Below, piece after piece: positions 33,602-42,442 of a stretch of 52,701 bases of DNA. The stretch spans positions 1 through 52,701 of the forward strand of contig JABDAB010000002.1 in NCBI GenBank assembly GCA_013289415.1. The letters run 5' to 3'. Within the stretch, counting starts at the first letter, position 1. Every line of letters starts with the position of its first letter. The stretch comes from Gammaproteobacteria bacterium (lineage in GTDB: Bacteria; Pseudomonadota; Gammaproteobacteria; Legionellales; Legionellaceae). Both the position numbers and the translations under genes were made by a program. The notes beneath the pieces were generated by a model that did no database searches, had not been told where the DNA came from, and saw only the letters and a program-made list of their open reading frames with translations.

Positions 33602-34822
33602 ATGCTTAACCGGTTAAACGTTTACAGAATATTAATACTGCTCTGTGCGTTGGCGACTACACAAGCAGTGTTAGCTGCTGTGGATCCATGGCAGATGAAC
33701 ATGTTCAAAGGGGTTACACCCATGAGCAAGGACATTTATGATTTGCATATGATAGCCATTTATGTGTGTGCAGTAATTGGTGTTATTGTATTTGGCATTA
33801 TGTTTTACTCTATTATTCATCACCGTAAATCCAAAGGGTATAAAGCCGCATCATTTCATCACAACGTTAAGCTGGAAATTATCTGGTCAATCATCCCCTT
33901 TTTAATTCTGGTGGGTCTTGCCGTGCCTGCAACGCGGGTTTTGATGCAGATGGAGGACAATGCAGATTCTGAGGTAACCATTAAAGTAGTGGGATCGCAG
34001 TGGAAGTGGCAATATCAATACCTTGATCAGGGTATTAGTTTTTACAGCATTTTATCAACACCCTATGCGCAAATTCAGAATCAGGAACCCAAAGGACAAT
34101 GGTATTTGCTGGAGGTTGATAAACCATTGGTTTTACCCGTGAATAAAAAAATTCGTTTTTTAGTTACTTCATCGGATGTAATCCACTCTTGGTGGGTTCC
34201 TGAGCTGGGGATAAAACGCGATGCTATACCTGGATTTATGCATGAAGCATGGGCTCGTATTGAGGCGCCTGGAATCTATCGTGGTCAATGTGCAGAGCTC
34301 TGTGGTATCAATCATGGCTTTATGCCGATTGTAGTCAAAGCTGTGACCGATGATGAATTCAAACAATGGGTAGCTGCCCAACCTAAAGTCAAGGATCAAT
34401 ACGCAATAGCCGGCTCGAAAAATACGCCTGCCATTCTTCCTGACCAAGTACCGATGACCCGCATAGCGTTGATGAAACTGGGTAAAGAGAAATATGAGAT
34501 GATTTGTTCTGCCTGTCACAAGGTAGATGGAACCGGTATTCCCCCCATGTTTCCAGCGTTGAAAGGAAGCTCGATTGCCGTAGGAAATCCCATCTCAAGG
34601 CATATACAAATGATTCTGGACGGTGTTTCTGGAACGGCAATGCAGCCCTACAAAGATCTACTCAGCGATGAAGATATTGCCGCGATTACGACTTATGAGC
34701 GTAATGCCTGGGGAAATAATACCGACGATGAAATTCAGCCTGCGGACGTTGCCAGAGTTCGTATGGATAATATTCAACAACCTACAATGGTTAAAAAAGC
34801 TCAAGCTGGAGGTTTGCGATGA
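33602..34822 (+). CDS. coxB: Cytochrome c oxidase subunit II with fused cytochrome c
   Basis: This 406-residue protein has a signal peptide, two membrane spans (about residues 50-75 and 95-115) and the periplasmic CuA domain. The CuA ligands are all visible: His in SSDVIHSWWVPELG and the Cys-x-Glu-x-Cys-x3-His-x2-Met pattern in RGQCAELCGINHGFMPI. A C-terminal cytochrome c domain follows with CSACH and a later Met ligand (GTAMQPYKDLL). It accepts electrons from cytochrome c and passes them to subunit I. It overlaps the ctaD start as ATGA, so the subunits are translationally coupled. Confidence 0.95.
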   Translation: MLNRLNVYRILILLCALATTQAVLAAVDPWQMNMFKGVTPMSKDIYDLHMIAIYVCAVIGVIVFGIMFYSIIHHRKSKGYKAASFHHNVKLEIIWSIIPFLILVGLAVPATRVLMQMEDNADSEVTIKVVGSQWKWQYQYLDQGISFYSILSTPYAQIQNQEPKGQWYLLEVDKPLVLPVNKKIRFLVTSSDVIHSWWVPELGIKRDAIPGFMHEAWARIEAPGIYRGQCAELCGINHGFMPIVVKAVTDDEFKQWVAAQPKVKDQYAIAGSKNTPAILPDQVPMTRIALMKLGKEKYEMICSACHKVDGTGIPPMFPALKGSSIAVGNPISRHIQMILDGVSGTAMQPYKDLLSDEDIAAITTYERNAWGNNTDDEIQPADVARVRMDNIQQPTMVKKAQAGGLR

Positions 34823-36420
34823 GTCAAGTATTAGCACATACGACAGAACACGATGATCATGGTCCGGATCAGGGAAAAGGCGTGATTGGATTTCTCAAGC
34901 GTTGGTTGTTTACTACCAACCATAAGGATATCGGCACATTGTATTTATGCTTGGCTTTGTTCAGTTTTTTCGTTGCAGGCGGGATGGCTATGGTGATTCG
35001 AGCAGAATTACTCCAGCCAGGCCATCGTTTTATTGATCCCAATTTTTTTAACCAAATGACCACGTTACATGGTCTGATTATGTTGTTTGGCGTTGTGATG
35101 CCTGCCTTCACGGGCATGGCCAACTGGCAAATACCCATGATGATTGGCGCGCCCGACATGGCGTTGCCGCGCTTGAACAACTGGAGTTTTTGGCTATTGC
35201 CTTTTGCTTTTGTATTATTGGGTTCAACCATGTTTCATGCGGGTGGTGGGCCGAATTTTGGCTGGACCATGTATGCGCCTTTGTCGACTAAATACGCACC
35301 ACCCAGCACAGATTTTATGATTTTCTCAATCCATATGATGGGACTTTCTTCGATCATGGGGTCGATAAACATCATCGCCACGATCCTCAACATGCGTGCA
35401 CCAGGCATGACCATGATGAAAATGCCGATGTTTGTCTGGACTTGGCTGATCACCGCTTTTTTATTGATTGCGATCATGCCGGTACTGGCAGGTGCTGTGA
35501 CCATGATGCTAGCGGACAGGCATTTTGGCACCAGTTTTTTTGAAGCAGCCGGTGGTGGTGACCCCGTGTTATTCCAGCATATTTTCTGGTTTTTCGGTCA
35601 TCCTGAGGTGTACGTTCTGGTGTTGCCTGCGTTTGGGGTTATTTCTGAAGTGATACCAACATTTAGTCGCAAGCCATTGTTTGGCTATAATTTTATGGTC
35701 TATGCAACGGTGAGTATCGCCATATTGTCCTTTGTGGTGTGGGTGCATCATATGTTCACGACCGGTGTACCACTGGGGGCAGAACTATTTTTCATGTATA
35801 CAACCATGCTGATTTCTGTGCCGACAGGAATAAAGGTATTTAACTGGGTTAGTACGATGTTTAAGGGATCGATGACCTTTGAAACCCCCATGCTATTTGC
35901 TATCGCGTTCGTGTTTTTATTTACGATTGGCGGATTTACAGGGCTGATGCTGGCATTGGTTCCTGCCGATTATCAATATCAGGATACTTACTTTGTAGTC
36001 GGCCACTTCCATTACGTGCTGGTACCGGGTGTTATTTTCGCACTAATGGCGGCAACGTATTACTGGTTACCGAAATGGACAGGTCATATGTACAATGAAT
36101 GCCTTGGTAAATGGCATTTCTGGCTATCGGTTATATCAGTGAACATTGCCTTTTTTCCCATGCATTTCTTAGGCCTGGCTGGTATGCCGCGCCGTATCCC
36201 TGATTACGCATTGCAGTTCACCAACTTCAATGTGATTTCATCGATTGGTGCGTTTATATTTGGTCTTTCGCAATTATTGTTCCTATATAACGTTATTCGG
36301 ACCATAGGTCACGGCAAAAAAGTTGATGGCCGGGTTTGGGAGGGCTCGCATGGTTTGGAGTGGACATTATCCTCTCCACCTCCATACCATAGCTTCACTA
36401 CACCTCCGGTTATTAATTAA
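34819..36420 (+). CDS. ctaD: Cytochrome c oxidase subunit I
   Basis: This 533-residue 12-span membrane protein carries the whole catalytic set. Low-spin heme ligands lie in TTLHGLIMLFG and GHFHYVLVPG. The CuB ligands include His of FFGHPEVYVLVLPAFG, with its cross-linked Tyr, and the pair in VWVHHMFTTG. The K-channel is marked by SVPTGIKVFNW and the D-channel Asp is in MMIGAPDMALPRLNNW. The Glu of GHPE is present. This is a type A heme-copper oxidase (aa3). It reduces oxygen to water and pumps protons across the inner membrane. It is followed by the assembly gene ctaG after 21 bases. Confidence 0.97.
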   Translation: MSQVLAHTTEHDDHGPDQGKGVIGFLKRWLFTTNHKDIGTLYLCLALFSFFVAGGMAMVIRAELLQPGHRFIDPNFFNQMTTLHGLIMLFGVVMPAFTGMANWQIPMMIGAPDMALPRLNNWSFWLLPFAFVLLGSTMFHAGGGPNFGWTMYAPLSTKYAPPSTDFMIFSIHMMGLSSIMGSINIIATILNMRAPGMTMMKMPMFVWTWLITAFLLIAIMPVLAGAVTMMLADRHFGTSFFEAAGGGDPVLFQHIFWFFGHPEVYVLVLPAFGVISEVIPTFSRKPLFGYNFMVYATVSIAILSFVVWVHHMFTTGVPLGAELFFMYTTMLISVPTGIKVFNWVSTMFKGSMTFETPMLFAIAFVFLFTIGGFTGLMLALVPADYQYQDTYFVVGHFHYVLVPGVIFALMAATYYWLPKWTGHMYNECLGKWHFWLSVISVNIAFFPMHFLGLAGMPRRIPDYALQFTNFNVISSIGAFIFGLSQLLFLYNVIRTIGHGKKVDGRVWEGSHGLEWTLSSPPPYHSFTTPPVIN

Positions 36421-36441
36421 GACATGTGGATATCAATATAA

Positions 36442-36984
36442 ATGGCTGTAAAAAAACACGTAAAATTAGTTGCGCTACTGGCGGCCATGGTATTGGGAAT
36501 GTTTGCCTTCGGTTTTGCACTGGTTCCAATTTACAATAGCTTATGCAAATCCTTGGGCATTAATGGAAAAACCAACACTGAGTCGATAGCCTATAATGCC
36601 GCGACGGTAAAGATAGTGCATGACCGTACTGTGGTGGTTGAGTTTGTTGCAACCAATAATAGCGGTGTACCTTGGGCATTTTATCCCAAAACACGCAAAC
36701 TGGCTGTCCATCCTGGTGAAATTGCGCAATTGGCATTTTACGCGGAGAATAAAACCGGTCATCGCATGACCGTTCAGGCCATTCCCAGTGTAACGCCTGG
36801 CATTGCAGCAAAATATTTAAAAAAAACCGAGTGTTTTTGTTTTACGCAACAAACGCTAAATGCTCATGAGGCAATGGACATGCCCTTGTTGTTTCATTTG
36901 GATGCGAACTTACCCGCCAATGTAAGCACTATCACATTGGCTTATACATTATTTGATGTGAGTGACAGAGTCACGAAACCATAA
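36442..36984 (+). CDS. ctaG: Cytochrome c oxidase assembly protein CtaG/Cox11
   Basis: This 180-residue protein has one N-terminal membrane span (LVALLAAMVLGMFAFGFALVP) and a periplasmic beta domain with the copper-binding CFCF motif in KKTECFCFTQQTLNAHEAM. GVPWAFYPKTRKLAVHPGE and VQAIPSVTPGIAAKYL are typical of Cox11. It delivers copper to the CuB site of subunit I. Its position between ctaD and coxC matches the usual proteobacterial order. Length is close to the family norm of about 180-200. Confidence 0.95.
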   Translation: MAVKKHVKLVALLAAMVLGMFAFGFALVPIYNSLCKSLGINGKTNTESIAYNAATVKIVHDRTVVVEFVATNNSGVPWAFYPKTRKLAVHPGEIAQLAFYAENKTGHRMTVQAIPSVTPGIAAKYLKKTECFCFTQQTLNAHEAMDMPLLFHLDANLPANVSTITLAYTLFDVSDRVTKP

Positions 36985-36997
36985 TCAGGAGAGCTAC

Positions 36998-37867
36998 ATG
37001 GGAGCACACGGCACATATTATGTCCCCAAACCCAGTCACTGGCCTTTAGTTGGCTCGATTGGCTTAACCACCACGCTGGTGGGCGCAGCGTCTTGGCTAC
37101 ACAGCGACTGGTATGGACCTTACTTTTTTACACTGGGCTTGGCTATTTTGATATTCATGATGTTTGGCTGGTTCGGACAGGTTATTTATGAAAATCAAAA
37201 GGGCATTTATAATCTCCAGGTTGATCGTTCATTTCGCTGGGGAATGTGCTGGTTCATTTTTTCTGAAGTATGTTTTTTCGGGGCATTTTTTGGGGCCCTG
37301 TTTTTCTCCAGATTTTGGACCTTACCGCTAATGAGTGGGGAGATACATCCGATCACTCATATTACTTTATGGCCTGACGTTAAAGCCATGTGGCCAATGC
37401 TCAGCAACCCCAATAATCAAACGTTTGTCGGAGCCTATGAGGCTATGGGGGCATGGGGTCTAGCCGCAATCAACACAGTTATCCTGTTGACATCCGGCGT
37501 CACGATTACGTGGGCGCACTGGGCTTTAAAGTTTAACAAACGCCGTCAATTGGAAGTGGGATTATTCCTGACCATAGCACTGGGCGTACTGTTCCTTAGT
37601 TTACAGGCATATGAATACCATGAAGCGTACACCGAGCTGAATTTAACTCTGGATGCCGGAATATATGGCACAACATTTTTCATGTTGACTGGCTTTCACG
37701 GCTTGCATGTGACCATTGGTACCATCATGTTAATCGTGATTCTCGTGCGGTCTTTATTAGGACATTTCACACCAGAACGACATTTTGCCTTCGAAGGTGT
37801 GGCTTGGTATTGGCACTTTGTTGACGTGGTTTGGTTGTTTCTGTTTATCTTTGTGTATTGGTTATAA
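36998..37867 (+). CDS. coxC: Cytochrome c oxidase subunit III
   Basis: The start at 36998 (MGAHGTYYVPKPSHWPLVG) follows CAGGAGAGCTAC; a longer open frame begins at 36962 within ctaG. The 289-residue protein has seven predicted membrane spans, with MCWFIFSEVCFFGAFFGALF, GAWGLAAINTVILLTSGVTI, GFHGLHVTIGTIML and VAWYWHFVDVVWLFLFIFVY as the characteristic segments. The conserved Glu in FIFSEV is present. It stabilises subunit I and helps proton uptake. It completes the oxidase operon; rpiA starts two bases after its stop. Confidence 0.95.
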   Translation: MGAHGTYYVPKPSHWPLVGSIGLTTTLVGAASWLHSDWYGPYFFTLGLAILIFMMFGWFGQVIYENQKGIYNLQVDRSFRWGMCWFIFSEVCFFGAFFGALFFSRFWTLPLMSGEIHPITHITLWPDVKAMWPMLSNPNNQTFVGAYEAMGAWGLAAINTVILLTSGVTITWAHWALKFNKRRQLEVGLFLTIALGVLFLSLQAYEYHEAYTELNLTLDAGIYGTTFFMLTGFHGLHVTIGTIMLIVILVRSLLGHFTPERHFAFEGVAWYWHFVDVVWLFLFIFVYWL

Positions 37868-37869
37868 TC

Positions 37870-38526
37870 ATGGACAACTTAAAAGCAAACGCAGCTCTCG
37901 AAGCCTTGGCCTATATTGGCGATAACATGATCATCGGTGTAGGAACAGGTTCCACAGTGAATTATTTTATCGACGAACTGGCAAAAATACGCCATCGGAT
38001 TGATGCGTGTGTGGCCAGCTCTAATGCCACGGAGGCGCGATTGCGCGCTGTGGGTATCCCGGTTATCGATTTAAATGTTGCAGACGATTTGGCTGTGTAT
38101 ATTGACGGTGCTGACGAAGTTAATGCCCGATGCGAGCTGATTAAGGGGGGCGGTGGTGCGCTGACACGTGAAAAAATCATTGCTTCAGTAGCAAAACAAT
38201 TTATTTGTATTGTTGATGAAACAAAAGTGGTTCAACACCTTGGAGCGTTTCCCATAGCCATTGAAGTCATTCCAATGGCAAGAAGTTACGTGGCTCGTGA
38301 ATTGGTTAAGTTAGGAGGCGACCCTGCCTATCGCGACGGTTTTATAACCGACAATGGCAACATTATTATTGATGTCTACAACATATCACTCGGCTGCTTG
38401 CCCAAGACATTGGAAGACACCATCAATACTATTCCTGGTGTAGTTGAGAATGGAATTTTCGGTTCAAGATTGGCTGATACAGTTATTGTGGCCGGAAAGA
38501 GCGGGGTGAGGGTGTACGGTTCCTAA
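37870..38526 (+). CDS. rpiA: Ribose-5-phosphate isomerase A
   Basis: This 218-residue protein starts at ATG 37870, two bases past the coxC stop, and matches E. coli RpiA (219) closely. Motifs are IIGVGTGSTVNYFIDEL, VASSNATEARLRAVGIPV, VYIDGADEVNARCELIKGGG, GALTREKIIA and VDETKVVQHLG. It interconverts ribose-5-phosphate and ribulose-5-phosphate in the pentose phosphate pathway. Its close link to the oxidase operon suggests read-through transcription from it. Confidence 0.95.
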   Translation: MDNLKANAALEALAYIGDNMIIGVGTGSTVNYFIDELAKIRHRIDACVASSNATEARLRAVGIPVIDLNVADDLAVYIDGADEVNARCELIKGGGGALTREKIIASVAKQFICIVDETKVVQHLGAFPIAIEVIPMARSYVARELVKLGGDPAYRDGFITDNGNIIIDVYNISLGCLPKTLEDTINTIPGVVENGIFGSRLADTVIVAGKSGVRVYGS

Positions 38527-38655
38527 GGGGGCGAGACAAAATAAAGTTACATTTTTTCGTTTCATAACAATTCCCCTAAAGAAATCAACACTCAGTGCTG
38601 TTAGTATTGCATCAATATTAAATGTAACTATTCAGCACAACTGAGATCTTGCTAG
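38527..38655. other. Intergenic leader to repeat-bounded element
   Basis: This AT-rich gap of about 130 bases after rpiA has no gene or hairpin I can defend. With the repeat-bounded DUF559 remnant that follows, it makes up the 433-base gene-free stretch before rlmI. Confidence 0.4.
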
Positions 38656-38898
38656 TGGATCCTTCTCCCTTTGGGAGAAGGTGCCCGACAGGGCGGATGA
38701 GGGTGTATTAAACAACACAACGGAGATGTTTGTATATTTGATCCATCACGGCATCAAATGGTAACAAAACCTCATTATTCCAAAATCGTAATACATTGTA
38801 ACCAGATCGATTCAAGAATTCAGTATTATTTGTTTTAAACTCCCTCATCCGCCCTGTCGGGCACCTTCTCCCAAAGGGAGAAGGATCCACTAAGCAAG
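38650..38898. repeat. Inverted copies of the GGGAGAAGG repeat bracketing a nuclease remnant
   Basis: The left arm (about 38640-38706) includes GAGATCTTGCTAGTGGATCC and CCTTCTCCCTTTGGGAGAAG, then GGGCGGATGAGGG. The right arm (about 38837-38903) is its inverse, CCCTCATCCGCCCTGTCGGG ... GGATCCACTAAGCAAGATCT. Arms of about 65 bases are nearly identical, so they look like terminal inverted repeats around a core of roughly 130 bases. They share CTTCTCCC...GGGAGAAGG...GGCGGATGAGGG with the copies at 22932, 45113 and 51583. Confidence 0.85.
38708..38842 (-). pseudogene. DUF559 (Vsr-like) endonuclease C-terminal remnant
   Basis: The minus strand between the two inverted repeat arms encodes NNTEFLNRSGYNVLRFWNNE followed by VLLPFDAVMDQIYKHL and a stop at 38708. 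GYxVLRFWNNEV is the C-terminal hallmark of DUF559 proteins, which are related to the Vsr very-short-patch-repair endonuclease fold. Only about 40 residues remain and the catalytic N-terminal part is absent. The apparent start in the repeat arm is an artefact. DUF559 genes are often found near such repeats. Confidence 0.7.
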
Positions 38899-38959
38899 AT
38901 CTCTAATATATGGTATGATCCAATTTTTGCACAGACTATAAATATTCAGGATAATTTCA

Positions 38960-40135
38960 ATGAGACCCGCAATCTATTTACACCCTTCAAAATTAAAAAC
39001 CGTGCTTCGGGGACACCCTTGGATTTTCCCCAAAGCAATCACTCGACATACTGGTGCTTTGGTTACGGGAGATCTGGTTAACGTAATGTGTGCTGACGGT
39101 AAACTCGTAGGCACAGGAGTTTATAACGAGCACTCGTTGTATCGGGTGAGGGTGTTGGCTCGGGCGCTGGAATTGATTGATTCTGCTTCAATAGACAGTA
39201 TTGTGGCTTATCGATTGCGTCAAGCCTTGTGTATTCGTCAAGCGCTTGGTTTACCTAATTCATTAACTAATGCGTATCGTTTGTTTAATAGTGAAGCCGA
39301 TGGGTTGTCGGGTTTAACCATTGATCGGTTTGATCATATTTGTGTTGTGGCCAGCTCGGCATTTTGGGTAGAAAAATATCAACAGGTTATTCGCGCCTGT
39401 TTGCGGGATATGTTGCCAAATGATGAAGTGATATGGTTACCCCAAACAAAACCATTGGCGCAGGATGGTTGGCTAGAGGTTTTAGAGCCAACCAATGAAG
39501 CGCGAACCGGTCGTGTTCTGGAAGTGGGAATTCAGTATCAGCTTGATTTTTCGGCCATTCAAAAGACAGGGCTTTTTTTAGATCAACGTGATAATCATCA
39601 ACGTATCGCGGCTTTGGCCTCAGGTAAACGCGTTTTGGATTTGTATACATATACGGGTGGTTTTGCATTACATGCTGCAAAAGCCGGCGCAGCTGCCGTT
39701 ACAGCGGTAGATAGCTCTGAACAGGCCATTGCTTTGGCAAATCAAAATGCAGCATTAAATGGCCTGACAGATATTTCTTTCGTTAAAGCGGATGCACGTG
39801 ATTATTTAAACCACGCCGGTGATTATGATCTGATTATATTGGATCCACCTAAACTGGTTCCATCTCAAAAGCATTTGGAGAAAGCCAAGAATTATTACCG
39901 TTTTTTACATCGTGAAATTTTTAAATCCATGCGCACCGGCACGTTACTGATGACGTGTAATTGTTCTTCGGCCTTGTCTCAGCAAGATTTTGCGGAGTTG
40001 GTGAGTTCGCAGGCCTCGGTGGTTGGTAAGACGGTGCGAGTTCTTGGGATGTTTGGGCCTGCAAGTTGTCATCCCGTATTAACATCTTTTCCTGAGGGGC
40101 ATTATTTATCGGCCATTTTATTGGCCGTTGTTTGA
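38960..40135 (+). CDS. rlmI: 23S rRNA m5C1962 methyltransferase RlmI
   Basis: This 391-residue protein is close to E. coli RlmI in length (396). An N-terminal PUA domain (LKTVLRGHPWIFPKAITRHTG is split across residues 12-32) is followed by a central domain and a Rossmann methyltransferase with KTGLFLDQRDNH, VLDLYTYTGGFALHAAKAGA (motif I), DLIILDPPKLVPSQ (motif IV) and the catalytic Cys in MTCNCSSALS. It methylates C1962 of 23S rRNA using S-adenosylmethionine. A CAGGATAATTTCA stretch precedes the ATG. Confidence 0.9.
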   Translation: MRPAIYLHPSKLKTVLRGHPWIFPKAITRHTGALVTGDLVNVMCADGKLVGTGVYNEHSLYRVRVLARALELIDSASIDSIVAYRLRQALCIRQALGLPNSLTNAYRLFNSEADGLSGLTIDRFDHICVVASSAFWVEKYQQVIRACLRDMLPNDEVIWLPQTKPLAQDGWLEVLEPTNEARTGRVLEVGIQYQLDFSAIQKTGLFLDQRDNHQRIAALASGKRVLDLYTYTGGFALHAAKAGAAAVTAVDSSEQAIALANQNAALNGLTDISFVKADARDYLNHAGDYDLIILDPPKLVPSQKHLEKAKNYYRFLHREIFKSMRTGTLLMTCNCSSALSQQDFAELVSSQASVVGKTVRVLGMFGPASCHPVLTSFPEGHYLSAILLAVV

Positions 40136-40250
40136 ATTTAGTTACCATGTTCGCAGTTCCTATAATATGATATATTTTTTGTTCTATTCGTGCAATTTAT
40201 AATAAGTGTGCTATAGGTTATGTATGCATCTGTTAATAACGGAGATATAC

Positions 40251-41351
40251 ATGCCTATTGAATCAGGAGTTTCAAGAAAGAGGATTCATTCCGAGCAGGT
40301 TGTTGAGTTGTCAATCGAATTGGCGCCATACATCATGGCATATAAAAATTACAAGAATGTGCTAGATAATCAGAAAGGTTCTACAAATTCAAAGCAAGAG
40401 CTTTTCTACAAAGCCACATATGAGGATTTAAGAAATGGGCTGATGGATAGTTTGTCGCCCTTAACGGGTGGCAGTTTGGCTGCTGTGTTTGATCTGGCAA
40501 TGGATACTGAAAAATTAACGAGGCTCCGATCAGTGGCTAAAGTAATAGATGAACGACTCAATTACAATGAGGCACTGAAGAAATCGTCAGTATATGAGGC
40601 TTTGGACGATAGTTTTGTGGAAATTCTGAGTAATGCAGTAGATGATACGATTAAAAAGTATTTAGAATCTTCTAAAAGTGCGAGACCAATAAATACACTA
40701 AAGGCTACCTTGCAAATAACCATTGATGATCATACCAATCCCGATAACCTGACAATTTCCTGTTTTCATAAAAAAGGTGGAGGATTTAAAGAGAGCTTCC
40801 TGCAGCAAGTTTCAACGCTTGAAGAGAGAAAAGGGTATATCTCTACGGTGAGTAGCAATAAGCTATCAGAAGCAAAATTATGGGCTGATATTCCTCTTTA
40901 CATTGGAGGCAGAGGACAGGGTTTACGCATGCTAATGCGAAAAATTGATGAAGGAAGGTATTCAGAGTCTGATCGTAAACACGCCACCAAATTTTATAAG
41001 GCCCCGGTTTCAAATATCGAATTCAGTAACAAAATGGATGTTTTTGGGAAAGCAGAAGGCGCTGTAATTACCATTACAACATCAAAACAACCCGTGGTAA
41101 TGGAGCAATCAGGCAACGCTAAGATTAAAGGGCGCGATACGCGAGAGGTAATTCGTGACATGAAACAAAGAAATATGAACACCAAAAGTCCCTCAACAAT
41201 TGCGATCGACGTGGATTTTCTCAATGCAAAAGATGCTCCTAAAAGTGACAAGCATGGCTCTGCTTCTCCATTGGGAATGGATCTGGATTTCCTCAATGAT
41301 AATTCTGACGATGACCAGTATAGTTCTGCGTCTCCAACAATTAAAAAATGA
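40251..41351 (+). CDS. Candidate GHKL-ATPase protein with C-terminal duplicated motif
   Basis: The start at 40251 follows GGAGATATAC. This 366-residue protein has no signal peptide or membrane span. Residues about 120-285 look like a histidine-kinase-type ATPase: EILSNAVDDTIKKYL (N-box like), FHKKGGGFKESF (G1-like, but lacking the usual Asp), GGRGQGLRMLMRKI (G2-like) and KAEGAVITITT as the last strand. No phosphoacceptor His domain, receiver or sensor is present. The acidic C-terminal tail repeats a short motif: AIDVDFLN...HGSASP and GMDLDFLN...YSSASP. A free-standing ATPase with a linear-motif tail could be an effector or signalling protein; that is inference. Not a recognised family. Confidence 0.55.
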   Translation: MPIESGVSRKRIHSEQVVELSIELAPYIMAYKNYKNVLDNQKGSTNSKQELFYKATYEDLRNGLMDSLSPLTGGSLAAVFDLAMDTEKLTRLRSVAKVIDERLNYNEALKKSSVYEALDDSFVEILSNAVDDTIKKYLESSKSARPINTLKATLQITIDDHTNPDNLTISCFHKKGGGFKESFLQQVSTLEERKGYISTVSSNKLSEAKLWADIPLYIGGRGQGLRMLMRKIDEGRYSESDRKHATKFYKAPVSNIEFSNKMDVFGKAEGAVITITTSKQPVVMEQSGNAKIKGRDTREVIRDMKQRNMNTKSPSTIAIDVDFLNAKDAPKSDKHGSASPLGMDLDFLNDNSDDDQYSSASPTIKK

Positions 41352-41468
41352 GCGATTTTTAAGGCGCCCGCGCATTGACTTCATAAATTATGAAATGATA
41401 GCAATTTTAGTTAAGAGTTAAACACGTAAAAAATACGGTAGTCATTTCTAGTGTCGTTCACTCTATAT

Positions 41469-42143
41469 TTACTGGAGTATATTCACGGCTCGAGATACAA
41501 CAAGGGCGACAGCGGTTAGGGAGGTAAGCGACTGGATACTCATTAATATTTTAGCGATACGCGTTAAAGGCATGGTGTCGGTTGGACTAAAAGCAGTCGC
41601 ATTGGTTAGTGAAACATACAGATAATCAATGAAACTGGGCAGCCAGCCGATTGGTGCCACTTCGGGATTTTGCATTTGCGGAAAAGAAAAGTCACGGTTT
41701 CTAACGTTGTCAATCGTCCGTTTGCCAGGGCCTCCTGCGTCAAATTCCCAGTAGAGAAGACCAAACACAATAATGTTTGTGAGAAATATATTCATAGCGG
41801 CGATGATAAGACCGTGACCATTTTGAATGCTTCCACCCTTTAGAAGTGCATGGGCAAGTTGCTGCAATGCATAGACATTTGCGATGCCCATGAGAATAAT
41901 CAAGACTACCGCATTCATCTTCCTGAGGGGAGTGTTCGTGAATACATGTTTCTTCGTCGTGAAAAAGAGCGACAACATAAGCAGTCCTTCTAAACAAGGT
42001 AGCAAAATACGAGGCCCAGGAATAAAGATATCAGGTAGAGTCAGTTGTAAAATAAGTGCTGCCAATATCGCTAACTGAGCATGCCATACAGGATCTTTAT
42101 CGGTCGAGCAAATAGTTCGATGGGGTGGTTTTGGTGCAGACAT
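41469..42143 (-). CDS. Membrane protein with ion-channel-like C-terminus
   Basis: This 224-residue protein has about five hydrophobic segments (LAILAALILQLTLPDIF, LLPCLEGLLMLSLFF, MNAVVLIILMGIANVYAL, AMNIFLTNIIVFGLLYWEFD, TRIAKILMSIQSLTSLTAVAL). FIDYLYVSLTNATAFSPTDT resembles the pore-loop region of two-span potassium channels or DUF1345 proteins, in which a TxxAFSPTD segment precedes the last helix. The TVGYG filter is not present, so K+ selectivity is doubtful. It would be in the inner membrane. Monocistronic by position. Confidence 0.65.
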   Translation of the reverse strand: MSAPKPPHRTICSTDKDPVWHAQLAILAALILQLTLPDIFIPGPRILLPCLEGLLMLSLFFTTKKHVFTNTPLRKMNAVVLIILMGIANVYALQQLAHALLKGGSIQNGHGLIIAAMNIFLTNIIVFGLLYWEFDAGGPGKRTIDNVRNRDFSFPQMQNPEVAPIGWLPSFIDYLYVSLTNATAFSPTDTMPLTRIAKILMSIQSLTSLTAVALVVSRAVNILQ

Positions 42144-42208
42144 GACGAAGGAGCCTTAATTATTTATAGTAAGTAATATAGACTACCAAGGTCTGTTGAC
42201 ATTTGCAC

Positions 42209-42442
42209 TCACTTATAAGTGGCGATGGGTAAATCTGTAAAAACAAACGGCTCCTCTCGATCATTAAGAGGCATATGTAACGGAGAAATCTCAATGCCGC
42301 TTTTACCAAACGATTTGTCATATGCAAACACGTAATAATCCAGCTTAGGATCTAGCGCAACCGCTCCGACAAACTTATCCCATAGAAAGACATCTATTTT
42401 TCTCACTATTTTATAAGGGTCAACTTTTTTCTTTTGATCCAT
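42209..42442 (-). pseudogene. HipA toxin N-terminal lobe only
   Basis: The 77-residue product (from MDQKKKVDPYK) matches just the HipA N-terminal subdomain: VFLWDKFVGAVALDPKLDYY, FAYDKSFGKSGIEISPLHMP and EPFVFTDLPIATY. A stop follows where FRGLPGLLADSLPD would continue, and the kinase core is absent downstream. The start after CAGGAGAAAAA is good and the gene overlaps the antitoxin gene by 23 bases, so the stub may still be translated. It has lost the Ser/Thr kinase activity of HipA. A split-lobe HipS-like small protein is an alternative reading. Confidence 0.6.

Noticed and set aside
34169..36811. Several minus-strand ORFs of 60-120 codons across the oxidase genes
   Set aside because: All are antisense shadows of coxB, ctaD and ctaG, whose catalytic residues are complete on the plus strand.
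38708..38890. Intact 60-residue gene starting MDPSPFGRRCP
   Set aside because: The first 16 residues are a translation of the inverted repeat arm. Only the C-terminal DUF559 part is genuine, so it is listed as a remnant.
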